Assembly (NCBI GenBank): GCA_041603235.1
Contig: JBFIES010000002.1
Location: 496,001 to 560,000 of the forward strand
Source of the DNA: Panacagrimonas sp041603235
GTDB taxonomy: Bacteria > Pseudomonadota > Gammaproteobacteria > Nevskiales > Nevskiaceae
DNA: 64,000 bases
Direction of reading: 5' to 3'
Positions 8,775 through 17,373 of this stretch are shown here, one piece after another; position 1 is the first letter of the stretch, and each line of letters opens with the position of its first letter. A program made the translations under genes and the position numbers. The notes below the pieces were generated by a model that was not told where the DNA came from, made no database searches, and was given only the letters and a program-made list of their open reading frames with translations.

Positions 8775-9293
8775 TCAGGAAGTCCCGTTCTTGCCCATCT
8801 CGGCCTGGGCCTGCTCCAGGCCGGGAAAGGTTTCAAAGATATCGGTTACGCGTGAGAGGAAATGAACCCCGTTCGGCACTTCATCATCGTCCAGGCGGTC
8901 AATCATCCATTGCATGAGACAGCGGCCGTTGCGGATCATTTCCTCCAGAAAGCGCTCGCCCTTGGGCGTCAGTCGCACCAACTTCTCGCGCGCCGACACC
9001 GGGTCCTCTGTGATCTTCACAAATCCGTAAACCTTTGAAAGTGACTGCAAAGCCTTGGAGACTGTGGAGCTGGATATTTCGAACCAGCCAATCAGATCTT
9101 TCTCGATCTCCTTGCGGCGCATCATCTTCTTCTCACCGCCCTTCATGCGAATCATCCAGAGAATGCAGGTCTGGTGGCGCGACAATTTCTGGCTGCGCAG
9201 CGTGTCCTCAATCTTGATCCCGACCATGTAGTGAATGGGGTAGAACAGGTCCAGATAGGCGCCAACCGCCTCTTTTCTCGAAGTTTTCTTCAT
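8775..9293 (-). CDS. MarR-type winged-helix transcriptional regulator
   Basis: A 172-residue protein with an N-terminal helix, a winged-helix core (RHQTCILWMIR, then a recognition region near SSSTVSKALQSLSKVYGF and the wing PVSAREKLVRLTPKGE) and a C-terminal dimerisation helix, as in MarR family repressors. ATG 9293 is preceded by GAGGG, and the extra N-terminal residues to 9407 do not resemble the family. It is convergent with the HAD gene (17-bp gap) and divergent from a small unknown gene across 236 bp. Ligand and targets are unknown; self-regulation from the divergent gap would be usual for the family. Confidence 0.8.
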   Translation of the reverse strand: MKKTSRKEAVGAYLDLFYPIHYMVGIKIEDTLRSQKLSRHQTCILWMIRMKGGEKKMMRRKEIEKDLIGWFEISSSTVSKALQSLSKVYGFVKITEDPVSAREKLVRLTPKGERFLEEMIRNGRCLMQWMIDRLDDDEVPNGVHFLSRVTDIFETFPGLEQAQAEMGKNGTS

Positions 9294-9529
9294 CTGATTG
9301 TCAGCCCTCGGATGGAGGACGCAGGATAGTGAGTCAATTGGGTGAGGCCTGTTACAGGCTGCTGGAGTGCCATTATCGTCAAGTCGGGTGCGCGATGTGG
9401 TCGACATGCGACAGCTTTGGTCAGTGTTGCTCCTTCTGTAATCGGCTCGCGGGCCGGCTCAGCTGGGCCAAATTGATCGGCATGACTCTTGATCGGTTTT
9501 TGCAGTTCACCAAGCTGCAGAGGCCACCC

Positions 9530-9925
9530 ATGCAAATTTCGACTCGAACGATCTGGATTGCCCTGCATCGATGCTTGATTCAGGCGCAGGTCGCCGCCGG
9601 TGGAAGCATCCCGATGCGGGCTTTGCAGCAAGCATGGGAAACCACGCATCTGCGCCGCAGTGATCTTGCCCACGCCCTGGATTCTCTTGTTCGCGCCAGC
9701 GCCATCCGCCTGGAAATGAGCAGTGCAGGCCCGCAGGTCCGCATGGTGAGTGAAGATTTCGTCTCATCTCTGAATCCGGACGATTACCAGCGCGAGATCG
9801 ATCGTCTGGATCAGCTGGCCTGGGTCCGGGAGAACCAGAAAAACAAGGCTGAATCTGTGCCCAAGGATCGGCGTGCTACCGATATCCCAGAAGTTCGGGC
9901 CTGGAAGAAGGCTGTCGCGCGCTAG
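9530..9925 (+). CDS. Uncharacterised 131-residue protein
   Basis: I do not recognise this gene. It starts at ATG 9530 behind AGAGG with good spacing. In-frame ATG 9482 and the open frame from 9329 are weaker starts. The product has no signal peptide or membrane segment. Residues 25-80 read like a small winged-helix or helix-turn-helix unit (MRALQQAWETTHLRRSDLAH, then a short beta segment), followed by a charged C-terminal helix rich in Asp, Arg and Lys. It is divergent from the MarR-type gene and convergent with maf (21-bp gap). A DNA- or nucleoid-associated role is only a guess. Confidence 0.6.
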   Translation: MQISTRTIWIALHRCLIQAQVAAGGSIPMRALQQAWETTHLRRSDLAHALDSLVRASAIRLEMSSAGPQVRMVSEDFVSSLNPDDYQREIDRLDQLAWVRENQKNKAESVPKDRRATDIPEVRAWKKAVAR

Positions 9926-9946
9926 AGTCTCGGGTTCAGCCAAGCA

Positions 9947-10525
9947 TCAGGGCAACAGGTATCCGGCCTTGCGCAATAGCCTGGCAGTGGCGATGAGCGG
10001 CAAGCCCTGAAGGCCCGTCGGATCGCGAGATTGGATCTCCTCAAATAGCGTGATTCCCAAGCCTTCCATCTTGAAGCTGCCGGCGCAGTCGAATGCGGGC
10101 TCTGCATCGACATAGCGTTCAATTTCTTCGGGCTTCAGGCGGCGCAGCTTGACCACAGTCACATCCATATCTGTCAGCGGACGCGGCATATCAGAATTGA
10201 TCAGGGCCAGTGCAGTCACAAAGGCCACTGAGCGCCCGGACATCAGGGAGAGTTGTTCGCAGGCGGTGGCGCGGTCACCCGGCTTGCCGAGCACGCGACC
10301 GAGGCAGGCCGCCACCTGATCAGATCCCAGCGACCAGGCTCCGGCGTGGTGCCGGCTGACAGCTTCGGCCTTGGCTCTGGCTAATCGCGGCGCCAGCTTT
10401 TCGGCGCTCTCGTCGGGCTCCGGCGTCTCGCGAACCTTGGGATCGATCTGCTCGAAGGGAATTCTGAGCCGCTGCAGCAGCTCGGCCCGATAGGGCGACG
10501 TGGATGCGAGAATCAGTGGAGACAT
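9947..10525 (-). CDS. yceF: Maf-family nucleotide pyrophosphatase (YceF type)
   Basis: Hydrolyses modified or non-canonical nucleoside triphosphates; the YceF subgroup prefers 7-methyl-GTP. The 192-residue protein starts MSPLILASTSPYRAELL, the Maf substrate-binding signature, with SDQVA (catalytic Asp) and the later FDCAGSFKMEGLG block. It is divergent from yceD-rpmF-plsX with an 81-bp gap, the same arrangement as E. coli yceF, which supports YceF over the dTTP pyrophosphatase YhdE. The length is normal and no frameshift is seen. Confidence 0.93.
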   Translation of the reverse strand: MSPLILASTSPYRAELLQRLRIPFEQIDPKVRETPEPDESAEKLAPRLARAKAEAVSRHHAGAWSLGSDQVAACLGRVLGKPGDRATACEQLSLMSGRSVAFVTALALINSDMPRPLTDMDVTVVKLRRLKPEEIERYVDAEPAFDCAGSFKMEGLGITLFEEIQSRDPTGLQGLPLIATARLLRKAGYLLP

Positions 10526-10554
10526 TCTTGAAGAATTGTCCTGAAATCAGAATT

Positions 10555-10583
10555 TTGACAGCGTGGGCCTGCGAATCTACCAT
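10555..10583 (+). promoter_or_regulatory. Sigma-70 promoter of yceD-rpmF-plsX
   Basis: A perfect -35 hexamer TTGACA (10555-10560) and TACCAT (10578-10583), matching TAnnAT of the -10, are separated by exactly 17 bp. Transcription would start near 10590, leaving a leader of about 17 nt before the yceD ATG at 10607. This is one of the two best sigma-70 promoters found in the window. Confidence 0.88.
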
Positions 10584-10606
10584 TCGCGCCCTTTTTCGCG
10601 AATGCC

Positions 10607-11110
10607 ATGTCGATTCCAGCCCATATCAGCGCTTCCCGTGCCTTAGCCCGAGAAGAACAGTATGTCGGTCGAATCGACTCGGTCAGGCTTGATCGTTTGG
10701 CGGATTTTTCTCCGCAAGATATTGAAGCGGAACTATCTTTTCGTTTCGATGCGGCCAGATTCAAACGCGTGGAAGGGCGGGTCAAAGGCCAGTTGAGCCT
10801 GGAATGCCAGGTTTGTCTGCAGTCCTACGACTGGCAGCTGGATGCGCCGATTTCGCTGGTGATTGTTGAAAGCGAGGACGAAGAGGCGCGCGTGCTGGCC
10901 GATAGTGACCCGGTAATGGTAGAAGATGATCGCCTGATGATGCATCAGATGGTCGAAGACGAGGTGTTGCTGGCACTGCCGCTGCTCAGGCGATGCCCAA
11001 CGTGCGACAATACGCGCCGCCAAAATGCGGCCGAAGACGTTGATGCCGTGTCCGATGAGACTCATCGGCCCCTGGCATCACTGAAGAATTTGAGTTTGAA
11101 GGGCAAATAA
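10607..11110 (+). CDS. yceD: YceD family protein (DUF177), 23S rRNA-associated
   Basis: A 167-residue cytoplasmic protein of the YceD/DUF177 family, which sits before rpmF in most bacteria and is linked to 23S rRNA accumulation. The family core is visible: SLECQVCLQSYDWQLDAPISLV (the conserved Cys-x2-Cys lies after a Leu-Glu), an acidic middle, then DEVLLALPLLRRCPTC. The C-terminus is basic (LKNLSLKGK). It is the first gene of yceD-rpmF-plsX, 22 bp before rpmF, behind a near-consensus promoter. Confidence 0.92.
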   Translation: MSIPAHISASRALAREEQYVGRIDSVRLDRLADFSPQDIEAELSFRFDAARFKRVEGRVKGQLSLECQVCLQSYDWQLDAPISLVIVESEDEEARVLADSDPVMVEDDRLMMHQMVEDEVLLALPLLRRCPTCDNTRRQNAAEDVDAVSDETHRPLASLKNLSLKGK

Positions 11111-11132
11111 GCGCCCGAAGGAAGTGAATTAA

Positions 11133-11330
11133 ATGGCAGTCCAGAAATCCAGAAAATCCCGCTCAACCCGTGGCATGCGCCGTTCGCATGACGCTCTGAG
11201 CACGCCTGCGCTGTCGGTAGACCCGACTTCCGGTGAGACCCATCTGCGCCACCACGTCACCGCTGACGGTTACTACCGCGGCAAGAAGGTGATCGATACG
11301 GCTCCGGCGGAAGCTTCCGAGGCCGAGTAG
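11133..11330 (+). CDS. rpmF: 50S ribosomal protein bL32
   Basis: Ribosomal large-subunit protein of 65 residues, starting MAVQKSRKSRSTRGMRRSHD, the usual bL32 N-terminus, with the GETHLRHH and GYYRGKKV segments. It is of the cysteine-free type, without the four zinc-binding Cys of some bL32 proteins. It lies between yceD and plsX and is expected to share their promoter, linking ribosome and lipid synthesis genes in one transcript. Confidence 0.97.
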   Translation: MAVQKSRKSRSTRGMRRSHDALSTPALSVDPTSGETHLRHHVTADGYYRGKKVIDTAPAEASEAE

Positions 11331-11355
11331 TCCCGGATTGCCGGACGTGAGCGAT

Positions 11356-12390
11356 ATGCCCGTCCGTATAGCAGTAGACGCAATGAGCGGTGACCACGGT
11401 CTGCCAGTGACTGTGGTCGCCGCTTTGTCGTGCCTGAAAGAAGACCCTGAACTGCAAGTCGTGCTGGTGGGCGATGAGCCGGCCATCATTGCTGAGTTGG
11501 ACAAGAACAAGGCGAGCACTGATCAGCGCCTGAGTATCGTCCACGCTTCGGAAGTGGTCGCGATGGACGAATTGCCATCGCGCGCGCTGCGCAGCAAGAA
11601 GGATTCTTCCATGCGCGTGGCGATCAACCTTGTGCATTCAGACCAGGTGGATGCCGTGGTCTCCGCCGGCAATACCGGCGCGCTAATGGCCACCGCCAAA
11701 TTCGTGCTGAAGACTCTCCCGGGTATTGATCGTCCGGCGATTGTTTCCGCCATTCCTTCAGTCAACGGCTACGTGCACATGCTGGATCTGGGTGCCAACG
11801 CCGAATGCACATCTGATCAGCTGTTCCAGTTTGCCGTGATGGGCTCTGCCTTGATTACAGCAATGCATGGCAATACCAGGCCCAAGGTGGCATTGCTCAA
11901 TATTGGCTCCGAGGAGATCAAGGGCAACGAAACCATTCGCACCACCGCTGCCATGTTGCAGGCGTCGAGCCTGAACTACATCGGCTTCGTGGAAGGCGAT
12001 GGGGTCTTTCTTTCCGATGTTGATCTGGTGGTCTGCGATGGCTTTGTCGGCAATGTGGCGCTCAAGACGGGCGAGGGCGTTGCCAAGATGATCCGCCAGT
12101 TCGTCAAGGAAGAATTCACATCCAATTTTCTGCACAAGATGGCGGCTCTGGCCGCGATGCCAGCCTTGAAGTCACTGGCCAAGCGCATTGATCCTCGGTA
12201 TTACAACGGGGCGACCTTTCTGGGTCTGAACGGCACCGTGGTCAAGTCACATGGCAGTGCCGATGCCATCGGTTTTGCCAACGCCATCCGAGTTGGCGTG
12301 CGTGAGGTCAAGCAGGATGTGCCCAAGCTCATCAGTCATTTGATGGACGAAGCGGTCAATCCGGAAGTCGCGGCGATCAAGGCAGCCTGA
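11356..12390 (+). CDS. plsX: Phosphate acyltransferase PlsX
   Basis: Makes acyl-phosphate from acyl-ACP and phosphate, the first committed step of membrane phospholipid synthesis through PlsY; it is a peripheral membrane enzyme. The product starts MPVRIAVDAMSGDHG (344 residues) and has VVSAGNTGALMATAKF and later LNIGSEEIKGNE, all family signatures. ATG 11356 matches the family N-terminus; TTG 11338 and GTG 11347 are possible upstream starts. It is 25 bp after rpmF. The fabH-fabD-fabG-acpP genes that usually follow plsX are missing; gspF faces it 42 bp downstream. Confidence 0.95.
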   Translation: MPVRIAVDAMSGDHGLPVTVVAALSCLKEDPELQVVLVGDEPAIIAELDKNKASTDQRLSIVHASEVVAMDELPSRALRSKKDSSMRVAINLVHSDQVDAVVSAGNTGALMATAKFVLKTLPGIDRPAIVSAIPSVNGYVHMLDLGANAECTSDQLFQFAVMGSALITAMHGNTRPKVALLNIGSEEIKGNETIRTTAAMLQASSLNYIGFVEGDGVFLSDVDLVVCDGFVGNVALKTGEGVAKMIRQFVKEEFTSNFLHKMAALAAMPALKSLAKRIDPRYYNGATFLGLNGTVVKSHGSADAIGFANAIRVGVREVKQDVPKLISHLMDEAVNPEVAAIKAA

Positions 12391-12432
12391 TTCGGCGCAA
12401 TACCCACGCGCCGGCAGTGTCTGCGCTGCTGC

Positions 12433-13650
12433 TTACTTCACCAACTGATTCAGATCGAAGATGGGCAGCAGGATTGCCAGCACGATCAACAGCACCACCG
12501 CCCCCATGGTCAGAATCAGAATGGGTTCAAACACCGCCATCAGTGCGCCCACGCGGGTTTCAACCTCGCTTTCCTGATTCTCTGCGGCGCGATCGAGCAT
12601 TTCATCGAGCCGACCTGATGACTCTCCGCTGGCGATCAGGTGCAGGGCAATGGGCGGAAACAGTTTGCTCTCGCCCAGTGAGCGCGCGAGCGGCGCGCCC
12701 TCACGAACCTTGGTGGTGGCCACTTCAATGGCATCGCGCATGGGGACATTGGACACCACCTGTGTCCCGATGCGCATGGCGTCGAGAATGGGTACGCCAC
12801 TGCCAAACAAAATGCCAAGCGTGCGGGTGAAGCGCCCGGTATTTCCGCTGCGCGTGAGACGCCCGATCATCGGCAGGCGAAGTTGGAAGCGATGGACTTT
12901 CCGTTGAAAATCTTCAACCCGCATCATGCGGTTGAATGCAAAAAACGCTACGACCAGGGCCACAGTGAGATACAGACCATAGTCGCGCAGAAAATCGCTG
13001 AAGGCGATCATGATCTGGGTCAGACGCGGCAGGTCTTGATCAATATCGGCATAGACGCCGACCACTTGTGGCACGACATAGGTGAGCAGCAGGATGACCA
13101 CGCCCACAGCTACCAGAGTCAGAATGGCCGGGTAGAACGTTGCGAGCAGAACTTTCTGGCGCATGGCCTGACGCCGCTCTACGTATTGGGCAAGGCGATC
13201 AAGAATCATGTCGAGACGCCCGGACTGCTCACCCGCTTCAATAGTGGCGCGAAACATCTGCGGGAAGGCATTGGGAAATTCGTTGAGCGCGCTGGCCAAG
13301 CTGGAGCCTTCGAGCACGGCGGAGCGAACCCCCAGGGCGATGCGACTCACGCGACGCGACTCACTTTGCTGCGACACCGCCGTCAGTGACTCGTCCAGCG
13401 GCAGACCCGAGCGCACCAGCGTTGAAAGCTGTCGCGTAAACAAGGTCAGTTCGGTGGTGCTGATGCTGCCACCACGACTGAACAGGGCGCCGCTTGCGGC
13501 TGTGTTCTTCTCTTTGACTTCGCGAATTTCCAGCGGCATCAATCCGCGGTCGCGAAGCTGGCTGCGCGCGTGGCGCGGGGTGTCGCCTTCGATCAGGCCG
13601 CGTTCCTGCGCACCCGAGGCATTGAGTGCGGTGTACTCAAACGCGGACAT
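12433..13650 (-). CDS. gspF: Type II secretion inner-membrane protein GspF
   Basis: Polytopic inner-membrane platform protein of the type II secretion system, binding the GspE ATPase. The 405 residues contain two T2SF cytoplasmic repeats (about 70-195 and 275-395) with the repeat hallmark of Gly-x-Pro before a helix (VRSGLPLDESL and LFGSGVPILDAM), and membrane segments at about 170-195, 225-245 and 375-400. The N-terminus MSAFEYTALNASG is typical. It is the last gene of a gspC-D-E-F series, 63 bp after gspE, and ends facing plsX. Confidence 0.95.
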   Translation of the reverse strand: MSAFEYTALNASGAQERGLIEGDTPRHARSQLRDRGLMPLEIREVKEKNTAASGALFSRGGSISTTELTLFTRQLSTLVRSGLPLDESLTAVSQQSESRRVSRIALGVRSAVLEGSSLASALNEFPNAFPQMFRATIEAGEQSGRLDMILDRLAQYVERRQAMRQKVLLATFYPAILTLVAVGVVILLLTYVVPQVVGVYADIDQDLPRLTQIMIAFSDFLRDYGLYLTVALVVAFFAFNRMMRVEDFQRKVHRFQLRLPMIGRLTRSGNTGRFTRTLGILFGSGVPILDAMRIGTQVVSNVPMRDAIEVATTKVREGAPLARSLGESKLFPPIALHLIASGESSGRLDEMLDRAAENQESEVETRVGALMAVFEPILILTMGAVVLLIVLAILLPIFDLNQLVK

Positions 13651-13713
13651 GCGAAGCGGATTCCTGACGGCTAATGCACATCCCCTGGCCGCTGATACGC
13701 TGCGTGATCACGC

Positions 13714-15219
13714 TCATTCTTCGATGGTCACACGCATGACCTCGGGGAGTGTCGTCTCGCCGCGGATCACTTTGTTACGGCCCGACTGGACGATGCCCGG
13801 TCCGCGAGATCGCGCATAGGCTTCAAGCTTCTGTTCGCTCGCGCCGTCGTGAATCATGGTTTCGATCTGGCGATCGATCTCGATGATTTCCTGAATTCCA
13901 CTGCGTCCCAGAAAACCGGTGTGCCGGCATTGCGGGCAGCCCTTGGGCCGACACAGCTGGAAGCTGCCCAGACGCTCCGCGGGCAGACCGAGTTGTTCAA
14001 CCTCAACCAAGTTCGGATCGTAGGCTTCCTTGCAGTGATGGCACAGGGTGCGCACCAGACGCTGCGCCATCAGCCCGACCAGTGACGAGGACAGTTGGTA
14101 AGGCTCCACGCCCATGTCGCGAAGTCGGGTGACAGCGCCAACTGCGGTATTGGTATGCAGCGTTGATAACACCAAATGGCCGGTCTGCGATGCCTGCACC
14201 GCAATCTGGGCGGTATCCAGGTCTCGAATTTCGCCAACCATCACGACGTCTGGATCTTGACGGAGGATGGCGCGCAGACCGCGCGCAAAGGTCATCTCAA
14301 CCTTGGTATTGACCTGCGTCTGGCCCACGCCATCGATGTAGTACTCGATGGGGTCTTCCACGGTCATGATGTTGCGCGAACGATCATTGAGGACCGACAG
14401 CGCTGAATACAGCGTGGTGGTCTTGCCGGATCCGGTGGGGCCGGTGACCAGGAGAATGCCGTAGGGGCGAAAGATGATGCGCTTGAGCACTTCAACCTGG
14501 GCTTCATCAACTCCGAGCTGTTCGAGGTCGAGCCGCTCTGCCTGACGATCAAGAATACGCATGACCACGCGCTCCTTGTTCTGCCCGGTCGGAATGGTCG
14601 ACACACGAACATCCACCTTGCGCCCGCCGAAAGCGCGTGAGATGCGACCGTCCTGCGGAAGCCGCTTTTCTGCAATATCGAGCTTTGCCATCACCTTGAT
14701 GCGCGAAACCAGCCGCGGTGCCAGCGCGCGAGGCGGTTGCATGACTTCGCGCAGCACGCCATCAACTCGAAAGCGCACCTGCAGTCGCGATTCAAAACTT
14801 TCGATATGGATATCTGAAGCGTTTTCCTTGATCGCCTCTACCAGCAAGCCGTTGATGAACTTGATGACCGGGGCATCGTCACTGGATTCGAGCAGGTCCT
14901 GGTTTTCCGACAGGGCCTGGGCTAGCGCATCAAGATCGGCATCGTCTGCATCCAGGCCGTCCATGAGGCTGGCGGCCGCACCGGTCTGGCCTTCATAGGT
15001 GCGAGCCAGCAGCGCGTCAAACTTATCGGCATCCACCGTCTGCAGGCGTACCGGCCGGCCTACATACCGGCGTGTTTCCTGCAGGGCTTCGAGGCTGGTG
15101 CCAGGGCGCGCGCAGACAATGACGTAATCGCCGTGATCCTCGCTGACCACCAGACCGTGGCGTTTGGAGAAGGCGAATGACGGGCGCCGCAAAACGTCCA
15201 TGACAGGCGCCGCGCTCAA
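13714..15219 (-). CDS. gspE: Type II secretion ATPase GspE
   Basis: Cytoplasmic hexameric ATPase that powers pseudopilus assembly. The 501-residue protein has Walker A GPTGSGKTTT (about 260), the Asp box (MTVEDPIEYYIDG), Walker B RQDPDVVMVGEIRD, the His box (LSTLHTNTA) and the zinc motif CHHC...CPQC, all intact. The frame begins with TTG 15219, which overlaps the gspD stop by three bases (TTGA) and suggests translational coupling; ATG 15201 is the alternative and gives MDVLRRPSFAFSKRHG. The N1E region is short compared with Xanthomonas XpsE. Confidence 0.95.
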   Translation of the reverse strand: MSAAPVMDVLRRPSFAFSKRHGLVVSEDHGDYVIVCARPGTSLEALQETRRYVGRPVRLQTVDADKFDALLARTYEGQTGAAASLMDGLDADDADLDALAQALSENQDLLESSDDAPVIKFINGLLVEAIKENASDIHIESFESRLQVRFRVDGVLREVMQPPRALAPRLVSRIKVMAKLDIAEKRLPQDGRISRAFGGRKVDVRVSTIPTGQNKERVVMRILDRQAERLDLEQLGVDEAQVEVLKRIIFRPYGILLVTGPTGSGKTTTLYSALSVLNDRSRNIMTVEDPIEYYIDGVGQTQVNTKVEMTFARGLRAILRQDPDVVMVGEIRDLDTAQIAVQASQTGHLVLSTLHTNTAVGAVTRLRDMGVEPYQLSSSLVGLMAQRLVRTLCHHCKEAYDPNLVEVEQLGLPAERLGSFQLCRPKGCPQCRHTGFLGRSGIQEIIEIDRQIETMIHDGASEQKLEAYARSRGPGIVQSGRNKVIRGETTLPEVMRVTIEE

Positions 15220-17369
15220 GGCGCTGCTTCGGTGGCCTGTGACGGAATGACGGGTACCGGCACAGTCTCCGGGGCAATCAGATTGCCCGGCGCAGCAGGT
15301 GCGTAGAGGATGGCAGCGCCGGCTTCTGTCTCGACTGCTTCGCCCGGGGCCTGCTCGGCGACATCCTCGGCCTGCGCGGCAGCGCGCTCTGCTTCAGCCG
15401 CAGCGCGAATCTCTTCCCCACGTGCAGCGTATGCATCGTAGGGTTCCAGCAGGATGCGATTGCCACCGACCAGCGGAACAGGACCCGCCTCGGCATTCTG
15501 CAATTGCAGTTCGCGCAGCGAGTCGTACTTCTGGCGCGAGTAGTAGTCGCCTTCGCTTTGTTTGCGCAGGATGGCAGGCTTGATGAAGATCATCAGATTG
15601 CGCTTGCCTTTGGAGATGGAGCGGAAGCGGAACAAGCTGCCGATCAAGGGAATATCGCCAAGGATCGGAACGCTGCGCTTGGTGTCGTTGATGTTGTCAT
15701 CAATCAAACCGCCGATCACCAGTACCTGACCATCTTCCACACTGACGGTGTTGGTCAGCGTGCGCTTGTTGGTGACCAGATCAACCGCGCCACCGGTCGA
15801 GCCACTGGCCAGGCTGGAAATCTCAAGCTTGAGCTTGAGCTTGATGTTGTTGCCTTCATTGATCTGCGGTGTGATGCCCAGCGTCAGGCCCACGTCCTTG
15901 CGCTCAATGGTCTGGAAGGGGTTGATGCTCGACCCGCCAGTTGCGCCGGTGTTGCTGAACGAACCCGTCAGAAACGGCACTTCCTGACCCACGGAGATTT
16001 CCGCTTCCTCGTTATCCAATGTCACCAAGGTGGGGGTGGAAAGAACGTTGGAATCGCCGTTTCCCTTGATCGCCTTGAGCAGAAGGGCAAGGCTGGTGCC
16101 GTTGTCACCGCCATCGCGGCCACCCGCGATGTTGATGCCATTGCTGAGCAAGCCCAGTGCTGCCAGATCGGTACTGCCGCTTCCACCGAGCGCTGCACCG
16201 GCACCGGAAATCGCCGCCGCGGTAGCGGGGTCGAGCAAGCCGGCGGCCGCAATGCTGCCGCGATTGAATACAGCCCAGTCGATACCCAGTGATCCGGATT
16301 TGGAATCGTTGACCTCGGCGATGATGCCCTCGACCAGGATCTGCGCGCGCCGGATATCGAGCTTGGCAATGACATCCCGAATCTGGCGCATCGGCTTGGG
16401 CGGTGCGGTGATGATGATCGAGTTGGTATCGGGTTCGGCAAGCACGCGGATTTCGCCGCTGCCGCCACCGCGTCGTCCGCCGGGCTGGTCTGAGCCGCCC
16501 GGGGTCGGCGTGCCGACCTGCTCGGCGTAGCCTTCGAGAATCGGCGCCAGGTTTTCAGCGCTCGCGTAGCGCAGATAGACCACTTGGGTTGCGCCGTCTT
16601 CGCCGACGGGGACATCCAGTTTTTCGAGAATTTCGAGCAGTTTCTGGCGCTCTGAGCGATCGCCGGCGATCAGCACGGAATTGGATCGCTCATCGGCAAT
16701 GATGGCGATGGGCTGTGCAGAGGGGTCCTGCTGTTTCTTGTCACCCTGATTCAGGGTGCTGAGTACGCGCACCACTTCGGCGGCCGAGGCGTGCTCCAGG
16801 CGAACCAGATCAATGCCGCGGTCAGTGGATTGGTCAATCTGGCGGATCAGGCGGCCCAGTCGGGTCACGTTGGCCGCCCGGTCCGAGATGATCAACATGT
16901 TGCTGGGCGCGTAGGCGGCCAGATGCCCCCATTGCGGGACCAGCGGGCGCAGGATCGGTACCAGCTGCGCGGCGGAGACGTTCTCGATGACGTAAACGTG
17001 CGTCACAACTTCGTCGTCTGCGCCGCCGGACCGGATGGAATCATTGCCGCTGCCGTCCTGGCGGGCATTGGTTTCCGGCACGATCTTGGTGGTAGAACCC
17101 GCCGGGATGGCCGCAAAACCCTGTACCTGCAATACCGCGAGAAAGGTCTGGTAGAGCGCGCGGTCATCCATCGGGCTGGATGAAATGACCGTGACTTTGC
17201 CCTTGACCCGTGGATCGACGATGAAATTGCGACCCGTGACCTCGCTGACCGTCTGGATCAGGGTGCCGATATCCGCATCCTTGAGATTCAGGGTGACTTC
17301 GGCGCGTGGCGCAAAACTCAGGCCCAGCAGGCACAGGGCGATGCCGATCCTCGATAAATTTTTCATCAA
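15216..17369 (-). CDS. gspD: Type II secretion secretin GspD
   Basis: Outer-membrane secretin that forms the exit channel. The 717 residues comprise a signal peptide (MMKNLSRIGIALCLLGLSFAPRAE), an N0 domain (VTLNLKDADIGTLIQTVSEVTG), repeated N1-N3 KH-like domains (about 120-350, with a Gly/Arg-rich loop near 300), and the secretin barrel with VPFLTGSF and VEDGQVLVIGGL; LIGSLFRFRS precedes the C-terminal pilotin-binding region. The tail after about residue 655 is an Ala/Glu-rich low-complexity extension. It lies between gspC (4-bp gap) and gspE (overlap). Confidence 0.96.
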   Translation of the reverse strand: MMKNLSRIGIALCLLGLSFAPRAEVTLNLKDADIGTLIQTVSEVTGRNFIVDPRVKGKVTVISSSPMDDRALYQTFLAVLQVQGFAAIPAGSTTKIVPETNARQDGSGNDSIRSGGADDEVVTHVYVIENVSAAQLVPILRPLVPQWGHLAAYAPSNMLIISDRAANVTRLGRLIRQIDQSTDRGIDLVRLEHASAAEVVRVLSTLNQGDKKQQDPSAQPIAIIADERSNSVLIAGDRSERQKLLEILEKLDVPVGEDGATQVVYLRYASAENLAPILEGYAEQVGTPTPGGSDQPGGRRGGGSGEIRVLAEPDTNSIIITAPPKPMRQIRDVIAKLDIRRAQILVEGIIAEVNDSKSGSLGIDWAVFNRGSIAAAGLLDPATAAAISGAGAALGGSGSTDLAALGLLSNGINIAGGRDGGDNGTSLALLLKAIKGNGDSNVLSTPTLVTLDNEEAEISVGQEVPFLTGSFSNTGATGGSSINPFQTIERKDVGLTLGITPQINEGNNIKLKLKLEISSLASGSTGGAVDLVTNKRTLTNTVSVEDGQVLVIGGLIDDNINDTKRSVPILGDIPLIGSLFRFRSISKGKRNLMIFIKPAILRKQSEGDYYSRQKYDSLRELQLQNAEAGPVPLVGGNRILLEPYDAYAARGEEIRAAAEAERAAAQAEDVAEQAPGEAVETEAGAAILYAPAAPGNLIAPETVPVPVIPSQATEAAP

Positions 17370-17373
17370 GACT

